Shown piece by piece: positions 36,587 to 45,628 of a stretch of DNA of 64,000 nt (within the stretch, counting starts at the first letter, position 1; every line of letters starts with the position of its first letter). Position numbers and translations under genes: made by a program. The notes beneath the pieces are model-generated. The model had not been told where the DNA came from. It was given only the letters and a program-made list of their open reading frames with translations, and searched no databases. This stretch comes from Nocardia tenerifensis NBRC 101015. GTDB taxonomy: Bacteria > Actinomycetota > Actinomycetes > Mycobacteriales > Mycobacteriaceae. The DNA lies in assembly GCF_000308715.1 (NCBI RefSeq), contig NZ_BAGH01000190.1, positions 1 to 64,000 on the forward strand, written 5' to 3'.

Positions 36587-37578
36587 CTGTCAGCAACACC
36601 ACCCTCGGTGCCGACCTACGGGTGCCGATCATGGGATTCGGCGCCATGGCACTGACCCCCATATACGGCGAGGTCGATCCCGACGACGCTCTGGCGACCC
36701 TGCACCACGCCGTCGACCGCGGCATCGGTTTCCTCGACACCGCCAATATCTACGGCGGCGGCGCGAATGAAGAACTCCTCGCTCGCCTGCTGGCCACCCG
36801 CCGCCGAGAAGAGGTCGTCGTGGCGACCAAGTTCGGCATCGATGCCGATCCTTCCTCTTCGCGCCGAGCGCGCGGCGATCGCGAGTACGTGCGCCGCTGT
36901 GTGGAAGAGAGCCTCAACCGGCTGGGGACCGATGTCATCGACCTGTACTACCTCCATCGGGTCGACCTCGACACGCCGATCGAGGAGACGGTGGCGGCGA
37001 TGGCCGAGTTGGTCGCCGAGGGCATTGTCGGCGCTATCGGTCTTTCAGAAGTCACCGCCGCCGAACTCATTAGGGCTGATGCCGTCCACCCGATCGCCGC
37101 CGTGCAGTCGGAATGGAGTCTGTGGAGTCGCGATGTCGAACGCGAGGTCGTTCCCACCGCCGCCCGGCTCGGCGTGGGATTCGTGCCGTATTCACCGCTG
37201 GGGCGTGGCTTCCTCACCGGCACACTGCGTTTCGACGACCTCGGCACCAACGACTTCCGACGCTACCTGCCTCGCTTCCAGCAGACATTGTTCACCGCGA
37301 ACATCGAGGCCGTGGCGGTCGTCCGCGACATCGCCCGAGAGCTCGACGCCACGGCCGCGCAGGTCGCGCTGGCCTGGCTCTACCATCAGGGGGACCAGTA
37401 CGGTCTGCCTGTCGTGCCGATCCCGGGAACCCGGCGAGTCGGCCGGGTGGAGGAGAACCTCGGTGCCCTCACGCTCTCTCTCACCGAGGCGCATCTCGCA
37501 CGGCTCGACCAGGTCGCCGAACGCACCCATGGTGCACGGTCGGCCGACCTCACCTGGGTCTCGGCGGGGCGCGAATAA
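36583..37578 (+). CDS. Aldo-keto reductase
   Basis: 331 residues. The catalytic tetrad is visible: Asp in GFLDTANIYG, Tyr in the same motif, Lys in VVATKFG and His in YYLHRVD; NADPH binding at IPGTRRVGRVEENLGAL. Closest to the AKR13-type (YakC/IolS-like) group. As last gene of the operon it could reduce the keto group of an AfsA-derived intermediate, the step that distinguishes A-factor from virginiae-butanolide-type signals. Converges with the amidohydrolase gene. Confidence 0.92.
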   Translation: MTVSNTTLGADLRVPIMGFGAMALTPIYGEVDPDDALATLHHAVDRGIGFLDTANIYGGGANEELLARLLATRRREEVVVATKFGIDADPSSSRRARGDREYVRRCVEESLNRLGTDVIDLYYLHRVDLDTPIEETVAAMAELVAEGIVGAIGLSEVTAAELIRADAVHPIAAVQSEWSLWSRDVEREVVPTAARLGVGFVPYSPLGRGFLTGTLRFDDLGTNDFRRYLPRFQQTLFTANIEAVAVVRDIARELDATAAQVALAWLYHQGDQYGLPVVPIPGTRRVGRVEENLGALTLSLTEAHLARLDQVAERTHGARSADLTWVSAGRE

Positions 37579-37606
37579 CCAGGCCTCGAGGACTCCCTCG
37601 GGGGCG

Positions 37607-38488
37607 CTAATCGACGCCGAACAGCTCGGCCGCGTTGCGGTAGCAGACGGCGCGCAGCCACTCGTCGCCGAGATCGAGGCGTTCGAGCGCGGCGACCGCG
37701 TGGCTGTAGTTGTAAGGGATGTTGGGGAAGTCGCTGCCGAAGAGGATGCGGTCGCCGAGCGCGGTGAGCCGGGCGTATTCGTGGCGGGGGAACGGGTCGG
37801 CTTCCTCGAAGAAGTCGGTGAACGTCATGGTGGTGTCGAAACGGAGATCGGGGTATCGCTCGGCGAGGTCGAAGAACTCGGTGTACTCCGGCGCGCCCAT
37901 GTGCGCGACGATCAGCGGTAACCGCGGAAAACGTTGGAGCAGCGCGGCGATCGGGGCCGGTCCGGTGAATTCGCCTGGTACCGGGCCCGATCCGCAGTGG
38001 ATCACCACGGGCACGGCGGCGTCCTGGATCAGCCCCCAGACGGGATCGAGCAGCGGATCGCCGGGATCGAAGTCGCCGACCTGGATGTGCACCTTGAACA
38101 GCCGAGCGCCTCCTCGAATCGCCTCCGCGACATAGTCTTCGGCGTGCGGCTCGGGGAAGAACGTCGCGGTGTGCAGGCAGTCGGGGGTGCGCCGGGCGAA
38201 CTCGGCGGTCCACCCGTTCAGCCAGGCCGCCATCTCCGGTTTGTGCGGGTACACCAGGGCGCTGAACGCGCGAACGCCGAAGCCGCGCAACGTTTTCAAC
38301 CTGACCTGCTCGTCGTCGCGGTAGGCGATCGGCCAGGCGCGCGCGGTGAGCGGACCGGCCGAGTCGAAGTACGCCCACACCTTCCGCATCACCGGCTCCG
38401 GCATGAAATGCGTGTGCACGTCGATGATTCCGGGCACGCCGAGCCGGGCACGGAAATCGGCGAAATAGGTATTGTCGTCGGCGTTCAT
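37607..38488 (-). CDS. Amidohydrolase family 2 (ACMSD-like) protein
   Basis: 293 residues. Metal-site motifs: IDVHTHFMP (HxH), VVIHCGSGP (His), IVAHMG (His) and LFGSDFPN (Asp). Decarboxylases and lactonases of the ACMSD family share this pattern. ATG 38488 was chosen over GTG 38494 because AGGAG lies 5 bases before it. It follows the nucleoside hydrolase gene by 13 bases on the same strand. Substrate unknown. Confidence 0.85.
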   Translation of the reverse strand: MNADDNTYFADFRARLGVPGIIDVHTHFMPEPVMRKVWAYFDSAGPLTARAWPIAYRDDEQVRLKTLRGFGVRAFSALVYPHKPEMAAWLNGWTAEFARRTPDCLHTATFFPEPHAEDYVAEAIRGGARLFKVHIQVGDFDPGDPLLDPVWGLIQDAAVPVVIHCGSGPVPGEFTGPAPIAALLQRFPRLPLIVAHMGAPEYTEFFDLAERYPDLRFDTTMTFTDFFEEADPFPRHEYARLTALGDRILFGSDFPNIPYNYSHAVAALERLDLGDEWLRAVCYRNAAELFGVD

Positions 38489-38501
38489 CAGCACTCCTGT
38501 C

Positions 38502-39542
38502 TCATCCGACCGGCGGGTACAGCGAGCGGGCGAAGTCGCCGACCCGGCTGATCATGCGGTCGAAGAACAACTCCTGATCGGTGCCGATCACGATGTCCGC
38601 GTTGGGCTCCCGGCCCCACATGCCCGCCCAGTCGGCCACCGTCGTCGCGCGCGTCAAGGTGCCGGCGAGCTCGACGTCGACCGTCGCGGGGCGGGTGACG
38701 GCGAGGACGGGGTCGAGCGCGACCGCCGCGGCGAACGGGTCGTGCATGTGCGCGAGGTAGCCGAGGTCGTAGTGGCGGTGGAAGTCGAAGTAGAACCGCA
38801 CGGCGTCGGTGACGTGCCGGACGATCGGATTGCTCGTCGCCGACCTGGCCTCGGGCGGATCGGTCTCCGAAACCCACTGCACCGGAAGGCTGCCCGCGCG
38901 CTCGGCGAGCAACGCCAGATGCCGCGGGCGCATCTCGATGGTCTCGGTGATGTCGAGCGCGCAGACGATCGGCCTGCGATCCGGCGGCGCGGCGGAGAAG
39001 GCGTCGAAGACCTCCTTGGCGGCCTCCGGGTCCACGTGCACGTTCCACTCGTTGGTCGGCGTGGTGTTGCCGGGGTGGTTGAACGCGCCACCCATGATCA
39101 CCAGCCGGCGCAGCAGCGTCGGCAGCGCGGGCTCGAGCCGCAGCGCCAGCGCCAGATTGGTCAGCGGGCCGGTGCACAGCCCGACGATCGCACCGGGTCG
39201 CGCGCGGACCAGGTCGACCCACATGCGCGCGGCGGAGCGCGACGAGAGCGCGCGCGTGGACGGCGGCAGCTCGGCATAGCCGACACCCTGCGGACCATGC
39301 GTGTCCTCGGTGGTGCGCAGCGGAATCGCCAGCGGTTCGGCGGCGCCGAGCGCGACCTCGATCTCCGGCGCGCGGCACACGTCCAGCCAGGCGAGATTGT
39401 TCGCCGCCACCTGCGCCGCGGGCACATTCCCCGCGGTCGAGGCGATCCCGACGATCTCGGCCTCCGGCGAGGCGAGCAGATAGAGCAGCGCGAGGGAATC
39501 GTCGACTCCGGTATCGACGTCCATGATGATCTTCTGCCGCAC
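38502..39542 (-). CDS. Inosine/uridine-preferring nucleoside hydrolase family protein
   Basis: 346 residues. The calcium-site signature DVDTGVDDSLALLYLL at residues 8-23 and LVIMGGAFNHPGN, NVHVDPEAAKEVF and HDPFAAAVALDP are typical of IunH proteins, which hydrolyse nucleosides to base and ribose. Forms a two-gene unit with the downstream amidohydrolase, perhaps for nucleoside or base salvage. Confidence 0.92.
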   Translation of the reverse strand: MRQKIIMDVDTGVDDSLALLYLLASPEAEIVGIASTAGNVPAAQVAANNLAWLDVCRAPEIEVALGAAEPLAIPLRTTEDTHGPQGVGYAELPPSTRALSSRSAARMWVDLVRARPGAIVGLCTGPLTNLALALRLEPALPTLLRRLVIMGGAFNHPGNTTPTNEWNVHVDPEAAKEVFDAFSAAPPDRRPIVCALDITETIEMRPRHLALLAERAGSLPVQWVSETDPPEARSATSNPIVRHVTDAVRFYFDFHRHYDLGYLAHMHDPFAAAVALDPVLAVTRPATVDVELAGTLTRATTVADWAGMWGREPNADIVIGTDQELFFDRMISRVGDFARSLYPPVG

Positions 39543-39601
39543 ACCACGAGACTAACGGCCGCCGCACCGCGCCTTACCCGTGCCATGCACGAAGTCGCGG
39601 C

Positions 39602-40948
39602 CTACCGAGTCGTCAACGGCCAAGCCGGTCGATCTCCGCCATAGGCCGGAGCGGCCCACGTATACGCCGGATACTCGGCGATGGCCGGCGTGGCCGTGAT
39701 GACGTCCCCGTGCGACATCACCTCCGCGGGGTCGGGCAGCGCGGCCGGGGGGTGGCGCGGCGTGCGGTCCGGCGCGGCGAGCAGCCAGGAGGCGGTGCGC
39801 GCCAAGGAGACTCGCACGTCGCGGCCGATGCCGTCGCACGCCCGGGCGGCCAGCGCGTCGATCACGCCCGCCGCGAGCAGATAACCCGACGCGTGGTCGA
39901 GGGCCTGTGCGGGCAGCGCGCTCGGCACGGCGGGCGCGCCCTCCGCGATCGAGATCCCGGTCGCGGCCTGCACGATGCTGTCGAAACCGCGCCGCTGCCC
40001 CCACGGCCCGGCCTCGCCCCAGGCGCTGACCCGCCCGTGCACCATCCCCGGGCGCATCGCGGCGGTGAGCCCCGCGCGCTCGAGCGCGCCGGGCCGATAC
40101 CCGGTGACCAGCACGTCGGCCGAGGCCAGCAGGTCCCGCACGAGCGGCAGCTGCGTCCACAGATCGATCAGCGTGGAGCGTTTGCCCTGGCCGGTATCGG
40201 CGTATTGCCAAGGGATCTCGGGGAGTCGCGGCGGGTCGACGCGCAGCACGTCGGCGCCGAGCAGAGCCAGCGAGCGCGTCGCGACCGGTCCGGCGATCAC
40301 CCGGGTCAGATCCAGCACCCGCAGCCCGCGCAGCGGCTGGAACGGCGCCGCCCCGACCGGCAGACCCGGCTCGCCGCGGTCGGCGCGCGTCTCGATCGCG
40401 ACCAACGGCCCGTTCGCGGCGGCCCATCCTTCGGCGCTGCTCGCCCACTCCTGTTCGGTGCGGACGCGGACCGCGATGGCGCCGTGCGCGGCGGCGTGAT
40501 CCTCGATATCGGCCGCGCGACTCATCGCCATGTGGGCGACGGCGAGGTCGAGGGGCGCGTCGACCGGCAGGCCGAGCGCGGCGAGCAACCGGGCCCGGTG
40601 GTGCGGATAGTTGGCGTGGGTGCGGACCCATCCGTCGAACGTGGGGAAGAATCCGGAGAGGTCGCCGAACATCGTCGCGGGGCGACCGTTGAGCCGGAGT
40701 AGGCGTTCGCTACAGAACGCCGCGGTGATACGTGCGGGGTCGATGCGGTGCGGCACCGGGTCGAGGCCGCGCACGGCGCGGATTCGGTTCGCCGCGGCGA
40801 TGAGCGCGGCGACCGACCCGGCCGCCAGCGACCAGACCGGCAGTGTCGCAGCGAGATTGCTGCCCGGATCGGGAGCAGGGGTAATGACGGAGGAGGTGAC
40901 ACCGATTCCGGCTTCGTAGTCGTTGACCAGCCGCGTGTGCGCGTTCAC
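39602..40948 (-). CDS. CoA-transferase family III (CaiB/BaiF) protein
   Basis: 448 residues. The C-terminal half begins with the family start LRGLRVLDLTRVIAGPVATRSLALLGADVLRVD and continues with GKRSTLIDLW and SADVLVTGYRPGALERAGL. The N-terminal 190 residues look like a degenerate second copy. GTG 40948 has no ribosome site and is probably leaderless. Divergent from the type II thioesterase with 40 bases between starts. Transfers CoA between acids; substrate not evident. Confidence 0.8.
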   Translation of the reverse strand: MNAHTRLVNDYEAGIGVTSSVITPAPDPGSNLAATLPVWSLAAGSVAALIAAANRIRAVRGLDPVPHRIDPARITAAFCSERLLRLNGRPATMFGDLSGFFPTFDGWVRTHANYPHHRARLLAALGLPVDAPLDLAVAHMAMSRAADIEDHAAAHGAIAVRVRTEQEWASSAEGWAAANGPLVAIETRADRGEPGLPVGAAPFQPLRGLRVLDLTRVIAGPVATRSLALLGADVLRVDPPRLPEIPWQYADTGQGKRSTLIDLWTQLPLVRDLLASADVLVTGYRPGALERAGLTAAMRPGMVHGRVSAWGEAGPWGQRRGFDSIVQAATGISIAEGAPAVPSALPAQALDHASGYLLAAGVIDALAARACDGIGRDVRVSLARTASWLLAAPDRTPRHPPAALPDPAEVMSHGDVITATPAIAEYPAYTWAAPAYGGDRPAWPLTTR

Positions 40949-40988
40949 GCGGAAGAGCGTAGTAGTCGCATCTGAGAAGGAGATATAC

Positions 40989-41756
40989 ATGGGCCGAACG
41001 ATCGAGTCCGGCGAGTGGCTGCGGATCCTGCGATCCGACGCGACTCCCCGGCACCACCTGCTGTGTTTCCCACCGGGCGGCGGGCCGGCCACCGCGTACC
41101 GCGACCTGGCGAAGCACTTCGGGCCGGGCATCGTCGTCGCCGCCGTGCAGTATCCGGGTCGGCAGGACCGGCTCGCCGAGCCGCCGATCACCGAGTTGGA
41201 CGCGCTCGCCGACCGGATTGCCGAAGAGGTGCTGACGCTCGGAATCATCGACGGGCTGACGCTTTTCGGCCACAGCATGGGGGCCACCGTCGCGTTCGAG
41301 ACCGCCCGGCGGCTGGAGCGCAAGGGGCAGGCGATACGAACGCTGCTCGTCTCCGGCCGTCCCGCACCGACTTTCGTGGAGACCCAGCGGGTGCACCTGG
41401 GGACCGACGAGGACCTCATCGCCGAACTCGAGCGCCTGGCCGCGGACCGGGGGCCCATCCAGATGCTGCGTGCCGAACCGAGTCTCGCGGAATTGGTGCT
41501 GCCGGGGGTACGCGGCGACTACCAGGCCGTCGAGACGTATCGATACACGCCGGGCGACCCGCTCGCCGCCGACATCGCCGCCTTCGTCAGCACCGACGAC
41601 CCCACGATGACCTCGGAGCAGGCCGACGACTGGCGCGACTTCACCAAGGGCACTTTCGACCGTACGACGTTCCCCGGCGGTCACTTCTATCTCGACGAAC
41701 GCCCGGCCGAACTGGCCGCTGCCATCACGCAGCATCTCGTCCGCTCACCAGCGTGA
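40989..41756 (+). CDS. Type II (GrsT/TesA-like) thioesterase
   Basis: 255 residues. Alpha/beta-hydrolase: FPPGGGPATAYRDLAK, AVQYPGRQDRLAEPP (the RedQ/TesA hallmark), nucleophile in LFGHSMGATVAFE, and GGHFYLDE for the His. Such enzymes clear stalled acyl groups from NRPS/PKS carrier proteins. No NRPS or PKS is in the window. The ribosome site AAGGAG is ideally placed; the 16 bases ending at the ATG are identical to the phage T7 gene 10 leader. Confidence 0.9.
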   Translation: MGRTIESGEWLRILRSDATPRHHLLCFPPGGGPATAYRDLAKHFGPGIVVAAVQYPGRQDRLAEPPITELDALADRIAEEVLTLGIIDGLTLFGHSMGATVAFETARRLERKGQAIRTLLVSGRPAPTFVETQRVHLGTDEDLIAELERLAADRGPIQMLRAEPSLAELVLPGVRGDYQAVETYRYTPGDPLAADIAAFVSTDDPTMTSEQADDWRDFTKGTFDRTTFPGGHFYLDERPAELAAAITQHLVRSPA

Positions 41757-41787
41757 AAGCTTCGCTCTGGCAGTCAAATTCAGAGAA

Positions 41788-42177
41788 CTAGTGGGATGCC
41801 TGTAGGCGGGTGGCCGAACCAGCCGCCCGCCTACGCAGCCACACATACCCGACCCAGGACGCCGCGACTCCCACCGCGACGAGCGCCCTGACCAACCCGA
41901 GCGCGCTATCCGGATACAGCACCCCCGTGATGTAGTGATCGATGAACCCGCTCGACGGCAACCCCGCCTGCCCCGCCCGATGTCGCGCCCAATTCTCCAA
42001 ATGCGTGAGCGGGCAATCGATCCCGACCAGCACGGTGCTGAACCCCCACCCGAACGCGAGCACGTGCAGCCAGATACTGCGCGGCCACCGCCACGCCAGG
42101 AACCCGCCGACCACCACGTACGCCACGAACACGAAATGCGCCGCGGCGGTGGCGTCGGCCAGCAGCCGATACAGCAT
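41788..42177 (-). CDS. DUF2784-type small membrane protein
   Basis: 129 residues with four membrane segments and the family pattern AAHFVFVAYVVVGGFLAWRW, GIDCPLTHLENWARHRAGQ and FIDHYITGVLYP. Family of unknown function. ATG 42177 begins at the first membrane segment. Transcribed alone or with the SDR gene 47 bases upstream. Confidence 0.85.
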   Translation of the reverse strand: MLYRLLADATAAAHFVFVAYVVVGGFLAWRWPRSIWLHVLAFGWGFSTVLVGIDCPLTHLENWARHRAGQAGLPSSGFIDHYITGVLYPDSALGLVRALVAVGVAASWVGYVWLRRRAAGSATRLQASH

Positions 42178-42224
42178 CCTCCCAGCGTAGCCTCGGCGCG
42201 CGGGGTGCGGCGGCGAGCGCCGGA

Positions 42225-43655
42225 TCACCAGGGGGAAGGCCGGTAGTCCTTGAGGAAGCAGCCGTAGAGGTCGACGCCCTGCTCGCCCTGGACGATCGGG
42301 TCGTAGACGCGCGCCGCGCCGTCGACCAGGTCGAGGGGCGCGTGGAAGCCTTCGTCGGCGAGGCGGATCTTCGTGTAGTGCGGACGCTCGTCGGTGATCC
42401 ACCCGGTGTCGACGGCGGTCATGAGAATGCCGTCGGCTTCGAGCATCTCGCCCGCGCTGGTGCGGGTGAGCATGTTCAGCGCCGCCTTGGCCATGTTGGT
42501 GTGCGGGTGGCCGGGTCCCTTGTAGGCGCGGGAGAACTGGCCCTCCATCGCCGAGACGTTGACGATGTACTTGCGCCGCGCCGAGGCCGCGGCCATGGCC
42601 GGGCGCAGCCGGGAGACCAGGATGAACGGCGCGACCGAGTTGCACAGCTGCACCTCGAGCAGCTCGGTCGGGTCGACCTCGGCGACGGTCTGCACCCAGC
42701 TGTTGGTGTGCGCGAGATCCGGCACCAGACCGCCCGCGTCGATCGCGACGCCGCGCGAGATGCGTTCGGGCGTGGCCGATCCCGCGACCAACGCGAGCTC
42801 GGCGACGTCGGCCGCCGTGAGCGTCGGGGTGAGCGACGCGGTGAGCGCGGTGGGGTGCGCCTGCATCGTCTTGCCGAAGGTCACCACGTCGGGCAGCGCG
42901 CCGGCGGGCAGCGGGCCGGACTCGGCGTCGACCAGCGCGCTGTAGGCGCCGGGGGAGCGGCGGACGGTCTGCGCGGCATTGTTGATCAGGATGTCGAGCG
43001 GGCCCTGCGCCGCGACATCGTCGGCGAGGGCGACCACCTGGGCCGGGTCGCGCAGATCGATGCCGACCACGCGCAGCCGATGCAGCCACTGCGCGCTGTC
43101 GTCCATGGCGGCGAAGCGGCGGATCGCGTCGTTCGGGAACCGCGTGGTGATGGTGGTGTGCGCGCCGTCGCGCAGCAGGCGCAGCGCGATGTACATGCCG
43201 ATCTTGGCGCGCCCGCCGGTGAGCAGCGCGCGGCGTCCGGTCAGATCGGTACGGGCGTCTCGTTTCGCGTGGCTGCTCGCCGCGCACGCCGGGCACAGCT
43301 GGTGATAGAACGCGTCGACCTGCGTGTACTGCTGCTTGCAGATGTAGCACGGGCGCGGGCGGATGAGCGTGCCCGCTGTCGCGCCGCGCGCGTTCGAGGC
43401 GAGCGGGATGCCCGCGGTCTCGTCGTCGATCCGCTGCGGCGATCCGGTGGCCGTCGCGGCGATGACCTCGCGGTCGGCCTGGGCGACGGCCGTCCTGGCC
43501 TCGACCCGGCGCCGCTGCTTGAGCTTCTTGAACATGTGGCCCACCGCGCGCTGCACCGCCACGGAGTCGGGGTGGTCCTTCTCCAGCCGTCCGGCCTGGT
43601 CCAGTACCCGCAGACAGGTCGCGAGTTCGTCCGGATCGATCATGCTTTCGGCCAT
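42225..43655 (-). CDS. Zinc-ribbon-fused short-chain dehydrogenase
   Basis: 476 residues. The N-terminal 100 residues are helical; then a four-cysteine knuckle CYICKQ...CPACA (CxxC, 18 residues, CxxC, near 103-123), then an SDR with GGRAKIGMYIAL in place of TGxxxGIG, NNAAQ, a catalytic Ser-Tyr region (NVSAMEGQFSRAYKG, TNMAKAALNMLTR). An SDR with a zinc ribbon is unusual and may be tethered to a partner protein. Catalytic Tyr in YxxxK form is altered, so redox activity should be tested. Function unknown. Confidence 0.75.
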   Translation of the reverse strand: MAESMIDPDELATCLRVLDQAGRLEKDHPDSVAVQRAVGHMFKKLKQRRRVEARTAVAQADREVIAATATGSPQRIDDETAGIPLASNARGATAGTLIRPRPCYICKQQYTQVDAFYHQLCPACAASSHAKRDARTDLTGRRALLTGGRAKIGMYIALRLLRDGAHTTITTRFPNDAIRRFAAMDDSAQWLHRLRVVGIDLRDPAQVVALADDVAAQGPLDILINNAAQTVRRSPGAYSALVDAESGPLPAGALPDVVTFGKTMQAHPTALTASLTPTLTAADVAELALVAGSATPERISRGVAIDAGGLVPDLAHTNSWVQTVAEVDPTELLEVQLCNSVAPFILVSRLRPAMAAASARRKYIVNVSAMEGQFSRAYKGPGHPHTNMAKAALNMLTRTSAGEMLEADGILMTAVDTGWITDERPHYTKIRLADEGFHAPLDLVDGAARVYDPIVQGEQGVDLYGCFLKDYRPSPW

Positions 43656-43740
43656 CGGTGGTACAGGTGTCCTTCGGTGAGCTGGGAAATCGACCCGGCT
43701 ATTGTCGCAAACTCCGAGATCCGACCACCGGCCGGTCGCC

Positions 43741-44532
43741 TCACGCGCGCAGCAGCGCCATCGTGGTGGTGGCCGTCTGCCGCAGCAGATCGATCACCTC
43801 GGGCACCTTCAGCTCGGCGGTCGTGATCACCGAGGGCGGGTGCAGCCAACTGATCTCGAAGGTGGTCCACCCGTCCCTGGCGGCGAGGGTGACGCCGGCG
43901 CGCGGCGCGTGCGCGCTCTCCCGGCGAACCACATACGCCTCGTCACCGAGGCCGGAGATCTTCGTGACGACGTCGTCGGCGGCGAGCTCGGCCTGCGTCC
44001 AGGTCTCGAACCGGGCGGTGAACTCGGGGCCGGGATCGGCCCGCTTGTGCACCGCCGCGGCCACCATGAGGGTGGTGTCGTCGGACCGGCCGCTCGATCC
44101 GGGCGGGGCCAGCCGGATCGTGCAGGTCATCGAGTCGAGCGCGGGGTGCAGCCGGGTCTGGTGCAGCGGGTACTTCAGCGTCGCGGAAGTCGATGGGGCC
44201 AAGGCGAATCCGGCGCGGGCGTACGGTGCGGTGTCGGTGATCGCGCAGAGGTTGTCGACGTAGTGGTAGCCGCGCAGGTCGGGCGCCGGCTCGGCGCCGG
44301 GCTTGTCGGAGACGTTCAGCGCGGCGACGAGCACGAGCGCCGACACGCCCGCGCCGAGGCCGAGCAGCCAGAGCCGATTTCGGTTGCCGCCCCGGGGTTT
44401 CCACCGGCCGAGCGGTTGCGGCGGCACCCGTCCGTCCGGGTACGGCCGCATCGGCCCGACCGGTGCGAGCGGCTGGTGCAGCCATCCGGCGTTGCTGAGG
44501 CTAGGAGGCCTCCGACCAGCCGGTCCCATCAT
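43741..44532 (-). CDS. Membrane-anchored extracytoplasmic protein, function unknown
   Basis: 263 residues. A proline-rich cytosolic N-terminus (about 50 residues), one membrane span (LWLLGLGAGVSALVLVAAL, residues about 54-72), then an exported domain with two cysteines (NLCAI, TCTIRL) that could form a disulfide. Overall layout resembles DUF3558-type actinobacterial surface proteins, but I would not insist. Confidence 0.65.
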   Translation of the reverse strand: MMGPAGRRPPSLSNAGWLHQPLAPVGPMRPYPDGRVPPQPLGRWKPRGGNRNRLWLLGLGAGVSALVLVAALNVSDKPGAEPAPDLRGYHYVDNLCAITDTAPYARAGFALAPSTSATLKYPLHQTRLHPALDSMTCTIRLAPPGSSGRSDDTTLMVAAAVHKRADPGPEFTARFETWTQAELAADDVVTKISGLGDEAYVVRRESAHAPRAGVTLAARDGWTTFEISWLHPPSVITTAELKVPEVIDLLRQTATTTMALLRA

Positions 44533-44607
44533 GGGGCGAAAGTATCACCTCCCCTTGATGATCGCCGGACGTTCGCCCCAGTCCTGTTCCGCGCGAGGGG
44601 AACTCCC

Positions 44608-45537
44608 TCAGCTGCTGCGCGGGGTGATCGAGGCGTGATCGGCCCGCATGTCGTCGACGAAGTTCGCGATCGCCTCGGCGACCAGCAGCGGCTCGGTGAC
44701 CGGCAGCCAGTGATCGGCGGGGACCGCGCAGCGCCACAGCCGGTCCACCCAGCGCGTGGAGGTGTCGTAGAGCGCGGCGGGCACGAACGGATCGGTGCTG
44801 TCCACGAGCAACTGCACCGGCACCGCGGTCCGGCGCACCCGCGGCCGCCGCAGATGATGCAGCAGATTGGCCTGCGCGATCCGGCCGCCCGCGACCAGAT
44901 CCGTGCGCCACGTGCGCGCGATCCTGGCCGGGACGGGCGAGAGCCCGCCGAGCCGCTCGACCAGCAGGGTGCGCACCCGCGGCGGATAGAGCCTGCGCGC
45001 CACCGGCAGCGGGCTCCACGTCCACCGCACGCCGCTCAACCACCAGCCGAGATCGCCGGCCCGCAGCCGCACGTGCGGCGCGACGGCCCGCAGCCACAGG
45101 CCGAGGTGGTCGAGGTTGGGCCCGGAAATCGCGGTGAACGAGGCGATTCGGGTGTTCGCCCTCGAATCGCACACCGCCTCCCACAGCTGCACCGCGCCCC
45201 AGCCGTGTCCGCAGGTGTGCACCGGCTGCTTCGGGCTCGCCGCGTCGATCACCGCGTAGAAGTCGTCGGCGAGCCGGTCGAGCCGGAACTGCGCGAGCAG
45301 CGCGGGCGAGCCCGAACGCCCGTGGCCGCGCACGTCGTAGGCGATCACGCGGAAGCCGTCGGTCAGCAGGGCGGCGACGGTGGCCCACACGCGATGGGTG
45401 TCGGTGAGGCCGTGCACGAGGACGAGGGGTGTCGCGGCCGGGTCGCCCCATTCGAAGACGGCGAGGTCGGCGCCGTCGGCGGCCACCGTCCACTGCCGAT
45501 CCGGGCGGGGCGTGTCGGTGTCGAGCTGGTTGGTCAT
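44608..45537 (-). CDS. EphD-like alpha/beta-hydrolase with missing nucleophile
   Basis: 309 residues. Fold markers LVLVHGLTDTHRVW, AYDVRGHGRSG and SFTAISGPNLDHLG resemble the hydrolase half of mycobacterial EphD. At the nucleophile elbow the sequence is CGHGWGAVQ: Gly112 replaces the Asp of epoxide hydrolases (HDWG) or Ser of esterases. The SDR half of EphD is absent. ATG 45537 is preceded by GAGG. Divergent from a TetR gene with three operators in between. May be a non-catalytic or altered enzyme. Confidence 0.78.
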   Translation of the reverse strand: MTNQLDTDTPRPDRQWTVAADGADLAVFEWGDPAATPLVLVHGLTDTHRVWATVAALLTDGFRVIAYDVRGHGRSGSPALLAQFRLDRLADDFYAVIDAASPKQPVHTCGHGWGAVQLWEAVCDSRANTRIASFTAISGPNLDHLGLWLRAVAPHVRLRAGDLGWWLSGVRWTWSPLPVARRLYPPRVRTLLVERLGGLSPVPARIARTWRTDLVAGGRIAQANLLHHLRRPRVRRTAVPVQLLVDSTDPFVPAALYDTSTRWVDRLWRCAVPADHWLPVTEPLLVAEAIANFVDDMRADHASITPRSS

Positions 45538-45628
45538 GTCGTTGCCTCGTTCGGGTGCGGGCTGCCGGACGGTCACGCGGGCGGGCCGGGCGCTCGGCCC
45601 GCGACGGTGCGCATCGCCCGAGCCTGCC

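Noticed and set aside
40960-40991. T7 gene 10-like leader as vector contamination
   Set aside because: Bases on both sides continue in normal genomic coding context (CoA-transferase and thioesterase) with no vector sequence; only the 16-base leader matches.
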